IMG/VR virus record: IMGVR_UViG_3300036851_000339
Span: 1 to 64,000 of that record
Length of the DNA stretch: 64,000 nt
Direction: 5' to 3' (one strand)
DNA from: a virus
Under the pieces are notes generated by a model, which worked only from the letters and a program-made list of their open reading frames with translations, ran no database searches and had not been told where the DNA came from. How positions within the stretch are numbered: position 1 is the stretch's first letter; each line of letters opens with the position of its first letter. A program made the translations under genes and the position numbers. Shown here piece by piece: positions 1 to 8,410 of the stretch.

Positions 1-7
1 CTCTTGG

Positions 8-1987
8 ATGAATGAGTGTATCCAGGAAGGGGAGTCCTTTCTTAAAAGCCAGACTGGATATAGATTCGTTGATACAAGTCATCGAATCATGGCTGACATT
101 GGCTTCGATGAACTCCCAAGAACCCTCTCAAAAGCATCAAAGAATTTTGTCAAGAGAGATGTTAGAGAGGTGGTAGGGACATTATCGAACCCTCGTCCCA
201 TCTCCTCATTCACCACGGATCACAAAGATTGGGCAGATCAGGCGGATATCCTCAATAAAGGCTATATCCACTGGTACATGAGTAAGTTCGCGGATCGACG
301 CTTAAGAGAGGCGTTGCAGTTCGCGTCAGTGGAAGGGACTGGATATCTCATCACTGAATGGGACCCTGGATACTGGACTCCAACTGATGGAGATATCACA
401 TCTCAAGCTCTGGGGGTTGATGCTGTTCTTCCAGTCCAGATCTCCCCAGAAGATTGGGATCTACAAAAGGCATACGCTGTTGTCATTCGTCGCCAGTATC
501 CCATCTTCCATGTAATGCGGCGCTTCCCCACTGCTGCCCATCTTATCGCTCCTGATGGTGAGGCAGTGAGTAAGTGGCGCAGATTGGTGAACAATCTCCT
601 TGATAGAGTCACTCCCACAGTCCAGAACACCTATGGCGCGCAGAGAGGATATAGAGGAGAAGATCCAGCAGGAAGAGCCTTGGTCACGGTCTATGATATC
701 TATATCCTGGATGGCCAGACCAACATGAGCCAATCCTCAACAAAGATGGGAGTCGAAGGATCACCTTGGGAGTATAGAGTCCCTCACTATGGAGAAGCTA
801 TCCCAATAGGGATGAATGACCCTTCAACCGGCCAACCAATAACAAGAACTGCAAACTATCACGATGCTAAGCTCTTCCCTTATAGAAGACACATCATCGC
901 AACTAGAACGGCAATCCTCTATGATGACACCTCTCGTTATTGGCATGGGCAGGTCCCTCTAGTTAAGTTCCGCCTCGATGATTGGCCATTTGAGTATTGT
1001 GGTATTCCTATCACCAAAGATTCCGCCAAACTACAGGCCCTATATACCAGTCTACTTCGAGCTTACGACGACTCCTCTAACGCGCGCCTGCGCCCACCCC
1101 TTGCCTATGACAAATCAAGATTCAGTGTGGGTTTGGAGAAGGCTATAGATCCTCGTGTTGGAGGACAGGTGGTGGGTGTGAACAATATGCTTGGGGAAGT
1201 CTTCAAGTTGTTAGTGGACCCTAGATATTACACGATGCAGCAAGACATCCTCGAATTCATGAATCAAGCTGAGGAAGGAGCTGCAAAGCTGATGGGCCTC
1301 CATGATCTCACTGCGATGGCCAAAGCTGCTCAGGTTCCAGGAGCTGATACGATTGAGAAGTTGGCTGAGATGGCGGGACCTGTAGCGACTGATATGAGTA
1401 GAAACATGGAATCCTCAATGAGAGATTGGGCGGAACAGTGGAAGGGTGACTTCTTTGAGTTCTATTCAGTGAGGAAGAGATTCCAGATACTGGGGAGAGA
1501 TGGAGTAACACAAGAGGACTTCGACTTTGACCCTTCTACGTTAGTCCCAAGTAACATAGACTTACCTGTTGTGGGGAGTGGGGGTACGAGGAGTGAGAGA
1601 GCGAGAGTACACATGAGGAATTTCCACTTCTCCATTGTGCCAAACTCAATCTATCAGATGACCCAATCCACCAGACGACTTCTTCTCCTGCAACTGGCAA
1701 GAATGGGTATGCCGATTCCTCCCAAGTATCTGATGGAGCAATTCGATATTCCGAATCCACAGAAGATGATTGATGAGTTCTGGGAGTATAAGTTGGAAGA
1801 GGCTCAGAAGATGACAGAAGTGCAGATCGCTACTATGGCCATGAATCCAATGGCTCAACTAGGTGGGATGGTACAAGAGGGACTTTTTGGAGGAAAGGGT
1901 CAGACTGGAAGACCTCCCTCTGGCCAAACTAATCCTCACGTCGAGTCAAAAGACGGTGGGCAAAGAACGACAATAAGTGAGAGTTGA
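8..1987 (+). CDS. Portal protein
   Basis: This 659-residue protein looks like the portal, the dodecameric ring at one capsid vertex through which DNA is packaged and ejected. The size fits podovirus portals (500-700 aa), as does the mostly helical, Trp/Tyr-rich N-terminal part and the helical C-terminus (residues 440-620) rich in Gln and Met. It lies just before scaffold and capsid genes, as portals do. The frame is open to the left edge, so the true start may lie upstream; the ATG at 8 is only the first one seen. The terminase expected upstream is outside the window. No frameshift was seen. Confidence 0.75.
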   Translation: MNECIQEGESFLKSQTGYRFVDTSHRIMADIGFDELPRTLSKASKNFVKRDVREVVGTLSNPRPISSFTTDHKDWADQADILNKGYIHWYMSKFADRRLREALQFASVEGTGYLITEWDPGYWTPTDGDITSQALGVDAVLPVQISPEDWDLQKAYAVVIRRQYPIFHVMRRFPTAAHLIAPDGEAVSKWRRLVNNLLDRVTPTVQNTYGAQRGYRGEDPAGRALVTVYDIYILDGQTNMSQSSTKMGVEGSPWEYRVPHYGEAIPIGMNDPSTGQPITRTANYHDAKLFPYRRHIIATRTAILYDDTSRYWHGQVPLVKFRLDDWPFEYCGIPITKDSAKLQALYTSLLRAYDDSSNARLRPPLAYDKSRFSVGLEKAIDPRVGGQVVGVNNMLGEVFKLLVDPRYYTMQQDILEFMNQAEEGAAKLMGLHDLTAMAKAAQVPGADTIEKLAEMAGPVATDMSRNMESSMRDWAEQWKGDFFEFYSVRKRFQILGRDGVTQEDFDFDPSTLVPSNIDLPVVGSGGTRSERARVHMRNFHFSIVPNSIYQMTQSTRRLLLLQLARMGMPIPPKYLMEQFDIPNPQKMIDEFWEYKLEEAQKMTEVQIATMAMNPMAQLGGMVQEGLFGGKGQTGRPPSGQTNPHVESKDGGQRTTISES

Positions 1988-2012
1988 CAATCATCTACTA
2001 ATTCTTTAATAT
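1984..2012 (+). promoter_or_regulatory. Sigma70-type promoter with embedded dyad operator
   Basis: TTGACA (1984-1989), a 17-nt spacer and TAATAT (2007-2012) form a near-consensus promoter pointing rightwards, overlapping the end of the portal gene. The 16-bp imperfect dyad TACTAATTCTTTAATA (1996-2011) lies inside it and covers most of the -10 box. The same dyad occurs in three other intergenic sites (4393, 54440 and 58561), so it is probably the binding site of a phage regulator. Which protein binds it is not known. Confidence 0.6.
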
Positions 2013-2018
2013 CTCAAT

Positions 2019-2107
2019 ACCGCATGACTATCAACACGTCTAAGGTATACGGGTGAACCTCCTGTTAAAGGGAGAGGGTGTTCAAGGCTCTCTCCCTTCT
2101 TTTTTTA
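2019..2107 (+). ncRNA. Putative short terminated RNA
   Basis: A strong promoter (1984-2012) is followed only about 90 nt later by an intrinsic terminator (2068-2107), with no convincing open reading frame between them. The predicted transcript of about 90 nt carries an exposed CCTCCT stretch (2059-2064) that could pair with Shine-Dalgarno sequences. Alternatively the promoter only makes terminated leader transcripts. Assigned from position and sequence signals alone. Confidence 0.4.
2068..2107 (+). terminator. Intrinsic terminator after the portal gene
   Basis: AAGGGAGAG (2068-2076) pairs perfectly with CTCTCCCTT (2090-2098) and is followed by a run of T. It would end plus-strand transcription from the portal operon and from the promoter at 1984, just before the convergent minus-strand genes. 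Confidence 0.8.
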
Positions 2108-2296
2108 GTCATCTATCTTTCCTCTCAATGCTTCTCGAATACAGTCTATACAAATCTTTCCAGGATTATATTCTCCTTCAGATTGATCAACGCATATTGT
2201 ATATTCTTGTTCTGATTTGCATTTATCACAATGTTCTTTTGTGACCCAAATTTCTCCCTCACGTCCATATTTGCCATCAAAATTGGCTATTATCAT
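2105..2296 (-). CDS. Small Cys-pair protein, unknown function
   Basis: A 63-residue acidic protein with two Cys-x2-Cys pairs (CDKC near residue 23, CIDC near residue 49) and an extra Cys near 35, which suggests a small zinc-binding fold. Its ATG follows immediately after the TAA of the upstream gene with no gap, so the two are probably translationally coupled. I do not recognise a family. Confidence 0.6.
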   Translation of the reverse strand: MIIANFDGKYGREGEIWVTKEHCDKCKSEQEYTICVDQSEGEYNPGKICIDCIREALRGKIDD

Positions 2297-2722
2297 TTAG
2301 TTCACCGAAATCTCTAACTTAGCCAACTTATCTAACAGTTCTGTCCTTTTTTCTTCGGCAGATTTCAGTTTATTAAGTTCAGCCTTGATGGATATGATTT
2401 CGTTCTTTCTGGACTCATTTAATTTCTGATCCAGATCCCTTTTCGACGCATCTCTAGCTGTGGTTAGTTCAGTGGGAACCTCATAGCCTGCATCCTGGAT
2501 GAACTTGACCACTGCTCCAAAGTATCCATAAGCCATCGTGAGCTGATCAATGGTCGCTCCAGATCCATATTGAATATCTTTGACTGATGTGATTGTTTGC
2601 TTCTCGTATGCCGTCATTTGTTTACTCCCCAATCCTCCTCCAATTACTTGACCCATTGGAGATGATTTAATAGCTCGGTTGAGCTCTTCCAAATACATAT
2701 CCGACCAATTAGTTGTTTGCAT
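2297..2722 (-). CDS. Coiled-coil hypothetical protein
   Basis: 141 residues if the first ATG is used. An internal ATG at 2617 (giving 106 residues) has a much better ribosome binding site, GGGGAG seven nt upstream, within the GTAAACAAATG start context shared by several other genes here, and is probably the true start. The C-terminal 60 residues are rich in Lys, Glu and Leu and look like a coiled coil. It is coupled to the small Cys-pair gene downstream and sits in the integrase region. Function unknown. Confidence 0.6.
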   Translation of the reverse strand: MQTTNWSDMYLEELNRAIKSSPMGQVIGGGLGSKQMTAYEKQTITSVKDIQYGSGATIDQLTMAYGYFGAVVKFIQDAGYEVPTELTTARDASKRDLDQKLNESRKNEIISIKAELNKLKSAEEKRTELLDKLAKLEISVN

Positions 2723-2904
2723 ATCATGTAAAAAGGGAGATCAGTAAATCGCCCGATTAACCTGACCTCCCCTACCTCGTATTCTGCTATAGGAATCTAA
2801 GTATAAGACTTACCTGGGGTTGAAGTCCCCCAGATCCCTATTATCAAGTCATACTCTCTAATGTTCCAGGAATGAGTTTATCGACTGCACTAATGTCTGT
2901 CAAC

Positions 2905-3780
2905 TCACTTTTTGAATTTTGCGAAAATCGAACTGCGAGAATGGGCCTCTTTAAGGTCATCCGAATCTGGATGGACATAGATCTGAGTGGTTCTCAACTC
3001 TGTATGGCCTAGGATATTTTTCAGGAAGAGCACATTCCCTCCACCCTTCAAGAAGTTGGTGGCAAATGTGTGACGTAGACGATGGAATCCGCCCATCTTT
3101 TTAATGCCCAAAGAAGAGCAGAGGTTGGCATAGTCTTTTCTCAGATTATCATATAGAAGTTTTCTTCCCATTCGAGTGCAAAAGACATATCTATCATTTG
3201 GCAACTTGCTTAGTTCCTTTGAATCCAGGAAGCGCATCAATATTCGACGGAGTTCAGGTGAGAATGGCACTATCCTCTCTTTCCTTCCCTTTCCGTAGAT
3301 TTTGAATCTCTCGTTATCAAGATCAAGATCACCAGTCTTCAATCCAAATGCCTCATTGATTCTTATCCCAGTATCAAGAAGAGTGAGAACAATGGCCTGA
3401 ACTCTCTTCTCCCCAAAGAAAGTTGGCTTGTAACTCAACAGCGCTTTAAGGTTCTCCTCTGGAAGAGTCTTCACCACCTCAATTGGAGTAGCCAACTTTT
3501 TGATCTTCAATTTCTCTGTGATATAGCCATTCTCCATGAGCCACCTGAAGAATGCATTGAGGGATCTCGCGTAGCAGTTGATAGAGGTTGGTCTAATTGA
3601 AGTTTTGTGTAGAGCCTCAAGCCAATCAATGATAGCGGCTTTATCCAGCTCTTGCACACTTTCCAGTTGACAGGTCTTTCTGAAAGAGGTATATGCCTGT
3701 CGATGAGCCTCCTCTGTCTTCTTAGTTATGTTCTTTTCGTATATTCTCTCTCTAATAAATCTCTCAAAGTGATTGTCCAT
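2905..3780 (-). CDS. int: Tyrosine recombinase / phage integrase
   Basis: This 291-residue XerC/XerD-like site-specific recombinase would join phage and host DNA at att sites. The N-terminal core-binding domain (residues 1-100) is followed by the catalytic domain with all expected residues: Arg140 (TGIRINEAFGL), a beta-hairpin Lys (GKGRKERIVP, 163-172), His233-x2-Arg236 (HRLRHTFAT), His259 (LGHTELRTT) and nucleophile Tyr268 (TQIYVH). The length is typical of compact integrases. A 42-nt copy of half a tRNA-Thr gene lies 145 nt upstream of the start, the arrangement of an attP site. No clear lysogeny repressor gene was identified, so whether lysogeny is functional is open. Confidence 0.92.
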   Translation of the reverse strand: MDNHFERFIRERIYEKNITKKTEEAHRQAYTSFRKTCQLESVQELDKAAIIDWLEALHKTSIRPTSINCYARSLNAFFRWLMENGYITEKLKIKKLATPIEVVKTLPEENLKALLSYKPTFFGEKRVQAIVLTLLDTGIRINEAFGLKTGDLDLDNERFKIYGKGRKERIVPFSPELRRILMRFLDSKELSKLPNDRYVFCTRMGRKLLYDNLRKDYANLCSSLGIKKMGGFHRLRHTFATNFLKGGGNVLFLKNILGHTELRTTQIYVHPDSDDLKEAHSRSSIFAKFKK

Positions 3781-3924
3781 AAACTACCTCCTATGTCAGA
3801 AATCATCCGATGTAGCCCTAGTTGTGGGGAGCTACAATCAGACGGTAAAACTTGACTTTTACTGGCACATGTGAGGTGTAAATTGTTCTATCTATTCGTC
3901 TTAATGGTGGCTCCTGGCCACCAC

Positions 3925-3968
<44 letters not shown>

Positions 3969-4069
3969 GAATGAACAACTTACAAACTCAATGTGGGGTT
4001 AAAAGTCGATCAATCAGGAGGTAATACTATCAATAAATTATGAGAGTGTCTAGTTGATATATTGACCAT

Positions 4070-4163
4070 CCCCGCCCATCCTGCTATAAAGTAAGACAGG
4101 CGGGGAGTGGTATCCCCGACATTTGTTTAATCACTAGGGGGTCAATTTGCTGGCCCCCTTTTT
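4070..4163 (+). terminator. Alternative hairpins ending in an intrinsic terminator
   Basis: CCCCGCC (4070-4076) can pair with GGCGGGG (4099-4105), but the latter can instead form the hairpin CGGGGA/TCCCCG (4101-4106 with 4113-4118). Next comes a terminator: GGGGG and CCCCC flanking a 12-nt loop region (4137-4158) followed by six T. The stacked, mutually exclusive stems resemble an attenuator. The transcript would run rightwards from the att region. No plus-strand gene of useful size precedes it. Confidence 0.55.
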
Positions 4164-4178
4164 TATTGCCAAATAAAT

Positions 4179-4304
4179 AGGACATGAAACAGCCCATGTC
4201 CTATCCCCAAATCCAAACTTATATCTAGACACAAAAATAGGAGGATCGCTCCTCCTAAACGCACACCTCCCCCTTTTATACTGCGACGGTGAGGTGTGGG
4301 GGAG
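4179..4304. repeat. Cluster of intergenic hairpins, including a second pair of competing stems
   Basis: Three structures in 126 nt: a perfect 10-bp stem ATAGGACATG/CATGTCCTAT (about 4179-4206); TAGGAG/CTCCTA around 4239-4257; and CACACCTC (4262-4269) pairing with GAGGTGTG (4291-4298), or alternatively CTCCCCC (4267-4273) with GGGGGAG (4298-4304). The last two pairings share bases and exclude each other. No gene is present between 3781 and 4523, so this stretch is regulatory or structural. Confidence 0.5.
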
Positions 4305-4386
4305 TCAACGTTACAACATTGGCAGAATAATACTAACCCCTTGACTTTACAAGAATATTATACATTAGACTTCACTAAGCCACGAT

Positions 4387-4415
4387 TTGACCTACTAATT
4401 CTTTAATAGTATATC
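4387..4415 (+). promoter_or_regulatory. Promoter of the structural operon with dyad operator in its spacer
   Basis: TTGACC (4387-4392), a spacer of exactly 17 nt and TATATC (4410-4415). The spacer is almost entirely the dyad TACTAATTCTTTAATA (4393-4408) seen also at 1996. The start site would be near 4422, giving a leader of about 100 nt with a GC-rich hairpin (4463-4496) before the first virion gene at 4524. Confidence 0.55.
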
Positions 4416-4523
4416 CCTCCTTGAGGAAGACTGATTCCTATTTCCTTACTTCTCAATCAGCTAGGGGTTTGGGGTCTATCTAAAGGCCCCTTCCCTGAGT
4501 TGATCCATTACAAGGACTAATGA

Positions 4524-4928
4524 ATGCCAGTACTACCACTAATACCTGGAAGCTCAGATCAAGTAGCCACACCAATGCCGGGAGGTCCTCCAGGTGGAGC
4601 ATATCCACCAGCGGGAATGAATCCTCCTATGGGAATGGGATCTGGAATGGGCGCAAGTCCAACTGGTCCTGGCCCAAGTGGTGATCTTGCCTCGCTATTC
4701 GGAGTAGGTGGTGGAGCCTCACCAATGGGGGGAATAGATCCACTTCAACAGGCTATGGGACAGTTCGATATGCTTGCACAACTCATATCGGATGTCGCTA
4801 GGACCTTTCCAGGGACTGAGCAGATGGCCTCTCAGATGATGGAAATTCTCGACCAATGGAGACAGCAGGCTCTCGTCTCGACTACACCTCAAAGTAGTTC
4901 GATGCCTGGAGCCGACATGATGATGTAG
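4524..4928 (+). CDS. Pro/Gly/Met-rich hypothetical protein of the virion operon
   Basis: 134 residues. The first half (residues 10-65) is low-complexity, made of Pro, Gly, Met and Ser; the second half is a predicted helix with many Met and Gln and ends in three Met. It is the first gene of the structural operon, before the scaffold, so a head-assembly or minor virion role is likely. I do not recognise a family. Confidence 0.6.
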   Translation: MPVLPLIPGSSDQVATPMPGGPPGGAYPPAGMNPPMGMGSGMGASPTGPGPSGDLASLFGVGGGASPMGGIDPLQQAMGQFDMLAQLISDVARTFPGTEQMASQMMEILDQWRQQALVSTTPQSSSMPGADMMM

Positions 4929-5076
4929 CAAAGCTACGCCATCCATTAAGAGGGTGGCTGTGCGGAGCGAGCGCGTTGTGTAGTTACCAACCTTAGAAAC
5001 CAACTCCTATCGGAAGTCGAGAGAGCCTAGCTAGTTTTCAAGACCAATCTTATGGAGAGTCCAAAGGAGTCTACAA

Positions 5077-6063
5077 ATGCCTAATGAAGCGATTGAAAGA
5101 ACGGTTGATGACCTGATTGCAAAGGGTCGGATACCGAAAGACATGAGAGATACCTATGTACGGGACCTTGAGAATGGCTTTGGAGCCGAACTTCTCAGAG
5201 GAGCCGACTACACCAAGAAGACCCAACAATTGGCTAATGAGAAACGCCAATATGAACAGTGGGTAGAGCAGGAAAGACAGAAAGTCCAGGCTGAGCGAGA
5301 AAGATTAAGTCAATGGCAGCAGAGAGCAGAAGGTGAGTTGGGGAGAATGCCTGAACTCACAGCAAGACTGGCAGCGGCGGAACAGGCTTTGAGAGATTAC
5401 AAGATCTATGAAGAGGTGAATCTTCCTCCGATTGGCGCTGCTCCTGCCCAATCCAGACAGACGTTCCAGCCTCAACAGACACAACAGATGAATGGTCTAT
5501 CGAGGGAAGAGGCTGCTTCCTATATCCGGGATCTCACAATCCTCCAGGGAAAGGTCAACAAGATAAACGCCCAGCATATGCGTCTCTTCGGAGAGCCATT
5601 GGATGACGATCTTGTCACTCACTACCTAACGACAGGTGAAGATCCAGAACAGCATTGGCGAGTGAAGTATGCGGTAGAGAATCGCCAGGCTGAGATGCAG
5701 ACCAAGAAGAGAGAGGCTGAGTATGCCTCGATGAAGGAGCAGATGAGATCAGAGCTGATGCAGGAAATGGCTCTTGATCCTTCCAGAATCACTGGAACAC
5801 CTTCTCCAACTTTTGGCAGACAGACTCCATTGATGGAGCAATACACTCACTCAAGAGCCACTGCCCATTCACAGAATCACGCTAACGACAACCCAGCGCC
5901 TAAAGCTGATGAGTACGTCCCTCCTGAGAAAAGACCAGAACTTCAAGCATCAAGGGATCGAATCGCGTCAGCCTCCAGGATGTATCTGGACAACTTCGAC
6001 CAAGTAGGTAATCCCACTTCCAATAGGGGCCAAGAGCTCTTTAAGAAGTATGGGTCTGCCTAA
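5077..6063 (+). CDS. Capsid scaffolding protein
   Basis: 328 residues, highly charged and helical. Residues 50-125 are a long coiled-coil rich in Glu, Gln, Arg and Lys; the C-terminal third is polar and probably disordered. Scaffolds guide coat assembly and leave the head before or during packaging. The call rests on composition and on its position between portal and major capsid protein. AAGGAG lies upstream of the ATG. There is no protease gene nearby, which suits a podovirus-type scaffold that is released intact. Confidence 0.65.
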   Translation: MPNEAIERTVDDLIAKGRIPKDMRDTYVRDLENGFGAELLRGADYTKKTQQLANEKRQYEQWVEQERQKVQAERERLSQWQQRAEGELGRMPELTARLAAAEQALRDYKIYEEVNLPPIGAAPAQSRQTFQPQQTQQMNGLSREEAASYIRDLTILQGKVNKINAQHMRLFGEPLDDDLVTHYLTTGEDPEQHWRVKYAVENRQAEMQTKKREAEYASMKEQMRSELMQEMALDPSRITGTPSPTFGRQTPLMEQYTHSRATAHSQNHANDNPAPKADEYVPPEKRPELQASRDRIASASRMYLDNFDQVGNPTSNRGQELFKKYGSA

Positions 6064-6123
6064 TCTAGCTTCGCGGGAGGCTATGTACTCCAGCGAGTAA
6101 CATAATAACAAAGGAGTACTAAA

Positions 6124-7278
6124 GTGCCCGATCCGATCGTGACCGCTTTGACCGCAGTAACAAAGGAGGAAATCTGGCCGAAACAAATCACAGATACCTT
6201 CTTCAGAGCAATTCCCTTCTTCTCATACCTTCGTGATAAGGCTCTGATCACATTCTCAGGTATGACCTACATGCAGTATGCCTTTCTGTTCAGACCTCTG
6301 ATTGGTGGTCCTTACGCTCCAGGACAAGCCTTCAACATCGACAAAGTGGATACGATGGCTGCTCTCCAGTTCCGTGAAAAGTATTATGAAGTGAACGTCA
6401 CAGAATATAAGGAAGAGATCCAGGTTCGTAACAGAGGAACCAATGCGGTGTTCTCCCTATTGGATGGCGATATGAAGACCGCCATGATGACCCTCTCCAC
6501 GATTATCGCTATTGACGCTTGGAGACATGGCCAGGCTGCGGGTGCGGGTGTTCTGGATGACAGATCTCTCAACATCAATGGTCTCTCAGAGGCGCTGAAT
6601 GATGGTTTCCTGCCAAGCTGGGATGGGAACATCTTCAACACCTATGGATCTCAGGCGAGAAATGGCGCAGTAGAAGCAGCCTTGAATAGCTCACCTTATT
6701 GGCTGGGTAACTCGAATGGATCTGCTGGGAAGATCACTTACGAGAAGATGGAAGATATGTACCAGATCGCTTCTCAGGGGAACCTCTCGCCAGATCTGGG
6801 TGTGACATCGAAGAGGGGTATGACTCTCATCAAGAACACCCTCCAGGTTCAGCAGAGATTCCAACAGGAGAGAGATCCCCGGTATGGGTTTGAGGGTGTC
6901 CTTCTGAACTCGATGAGAATCACGAAGGATGACTATGCTCCTTCTGCTGCTCCGTCCGCTGGTGGAAGTGGTGGGAGTAACCCGATCCTGGGGAACTGGA
7001 CCACAGGCACTATTGCTTATGTTCCTCCTGCTGCTGCCAATATTGGGACTTTTCCAACTGCTGGCACAACTCTCACAGTCGCTGAGGTCCTATTCATGTT
7101 GAATACCGATACCTGGATCTTGAGGGTCTCGGATGATGAAGAGTTCCAGTTTGGGTGGACAGGTTTTAAGCCTGGACAGGATAATACTAGAGTCTCAGGT
7201 CAGTCCTTGGCTGCTATCAACCTCGAAAATCCTGCTGCGAATCGTCTCAATATTCACGGCTACGGATTCAACTCCTAA
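6124..7278 (+). CDS. Major capsid protein
   Basis: 384 residues starting with GTG after a strong AAGGAG. It follows the scaffold gene and has the size and mixed alpha/beta character of an HK97-fold coat protein: a long helical N-terminal region, then a conserved-looking segment with many aromatic residues (about 40-110), and Gly/Ala/Pro-rich loops around residues 280-320. Hundreds of copies would form the shell. Identification rests on position, size and general resemblance to podoviral coat proteins. Confidence 0.75.
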   Translation: MPDPIVTALTAVTKEEIWPKQITDTFFRAIPFFSYLRDKALITFSGMTYMQYAFLFRPLIGGPYAPGQAFNIDKVDTMAALQFREKYYEVNVTEYKEEIQVRNRGTNAVFSLLDGDMKTAMMTLSTIIAIDAWRHGQAAGAGVLDDRSLNINGLSEALNDGFLPSWDGNIFNTYGSQARNGAVEAALNSSPYWLGNSNGSAGKITYEKMEDMYQIASQGNLSPDLGVTSKRGMTLIKNTLQVQQRFQQERDPRYGFEGVLLNSMRITKDDYAPSAAPSAGGSGGSNPILGNWTTGTIAYVPPAAANIGTFPTAGTTLTVAEVLFMLNTDTWILRVSDDEEFQFGWTGFKPGQDNTRVSGQSLAAINLENPAANRLNIHGYGFNS

Positions 7279-7379
7279 TCCGAGTACCAGAGGGAGAGCA
7301 GTCGTCTTAGGATTCCTGCAACCGTATCACTGCGGGGCTCTCCCTATAACTTTCATCTATACGGAAGGTCAAATAAGTT

Positions 7380-8051
7380 ATGTTTCGTAGAAGTACTAAC
7401 AACCCTTGGATTCCACCGGGTGGGATTAACTCTGGTTCCTTTCTCCAGATTGGTGGAGAAGATGTCGCTCCTGGTGTAGGAGCTAGATTCCCTGGTCAGA
7501 TTGGTCAGACAGTTGTTCACTCCAATAAGACTGCCCTTCAGGATTCCTTCAAATCTCCAATCACTGGATTGACAGTTCCTCTTTTTGAGGGAGTGTATCA
7601 GTTGGTGAAGTGGGCTCCAGGCGTTACTACTCCGGCTAGAGGATCTCTAGTGTTTTGGAATACTCTCGCACTTAATGGTGTTCCGAACTTTGAGGTTACT
7701 ACAGTTGCTTCATCGGTAGGCAACTTTCGAGCAGGTGTATGTCTGTTTACTGAAACAGTTGCCGCTGCTGGAAAGTTTACTTATATACAGGTCGCAGGTT
7801 TAGCTAGTATATTGTTTGGGGCAGCTCCTTCAGCGAATCCTGGTCAACTTATTATCCAAGCCACTGCCGCCAATACTCCTTTGTTGACAGCAGTCACCGT
7901 TAACACCTTTGCAGATGGTCAGGCCATTCCAGCGGATGGAGCTAATCTTTTGAAGGCCATAGTTGGTCGTGGGTATGAGACTACCAATACGGCCTCTGTC
8001 ACTAATAGAGTTCTTATGGATCTCAATGGATTTGTTCCTAACATTGGGTAA
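7380..8051 (+). CDS. Probable capsid decoration or minor head protein
   Basis: 223 residues, rich in Gly, Ala, Val and Thr with few charges, typical of beta-rich virion surface proteins. It lies directly downstream of the coat gene, where decoration proteins are usually found, and only 11 nt before the next structural gene. No signature motif was recognised. Confidence 0.5.
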   Translation: MFRRSTNNPWIPPGGINSGSFLQIGGEDVAPGVGARFPGQIGQTVVHSNKTALQDSFKSPITGLTVPLFEGVYQLVKWAPGVTTPARGSLVFWNTLALNGVPNFEVTTVASSVGNFRAGVCLFTETVAAAGKFTYIQVAGLASILFGAAPSANPGQLIIQATAANTPLLTAVTVNTFADGQAIPADGANLLKAIVGRGYETTNTASVTNRVLMDLNGFVPNIG

Positions 8052-8062
8052 GGAGTAACAAA

Positions 8063-8407
8063 ATGCCACTTACATTTACGCCAGTAAAAGGATCTGAATG
8101 GGAAGCTGGGAGACTGCGTGGCCGTACTTATGATGTCCAGTTTGATAATTCATATCTAACCACGGGTGAGCTATTGAATCCAGATGATGTTGGACTGCTA
8201 ACTGTTCTAGGATGTCAATGTCTAGGAGTTCGTGGGTCAGGTGGAGGATCAACTACTGCTTATGCGGTTCCAGTATTCAACTTAGCTAATGGTAATCTTC
8301 AAGCATTCGAAACAGGTCTTGCTGTCGATACATTGCTTAGTGAAGTTACTACTGCTCAAGATCTTTCAGGTAACATCTATAGAATTATGTTCTATGGAAT
8401 GGGTTAA
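8063..8407 (+). CDS. Small structural protein, unknown role
   Basis: 114 residues, beta-rich, with a Gly-rich loop (GVRGSGGGSTT, about 55-65). The start has AAGGAG seven nt upstream. It is embedded in the head gene cluster, and only 3 nt separate its stop from the next start. A small head or head-completion protein is the best guess. Confidence 0.55.
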   Translation: MPLTFTPVKGSEWEAGRLRGRTYDVQFDNSYLTTGELLNPDDVGLLTVLGCQCLGVRGSGGGSTTAYAVPVFNLANGNLQAFETGLAVDTLLSEVTTAQDLSGNIYRIMFYGMG

Positions 8408-8410
8408 TGG

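Noticed and set aside
2053-2244. 63-codon plus-strand frame
   Set aside because: It runs antisense to the Cys-pair gene and through the terminator, with Leu/Ile/Ser-rich composition typical of a shadow frame.
4040-4160. Leader peptide gene for the attenuator-like structure
   Set aside because: The only plus-strand frame near the AGGAGG at 4017 is five codons long and poorly spaced; a 12-codon minus-strand frame at 4084-4122 has the TTAAACAAATG context but no other support.
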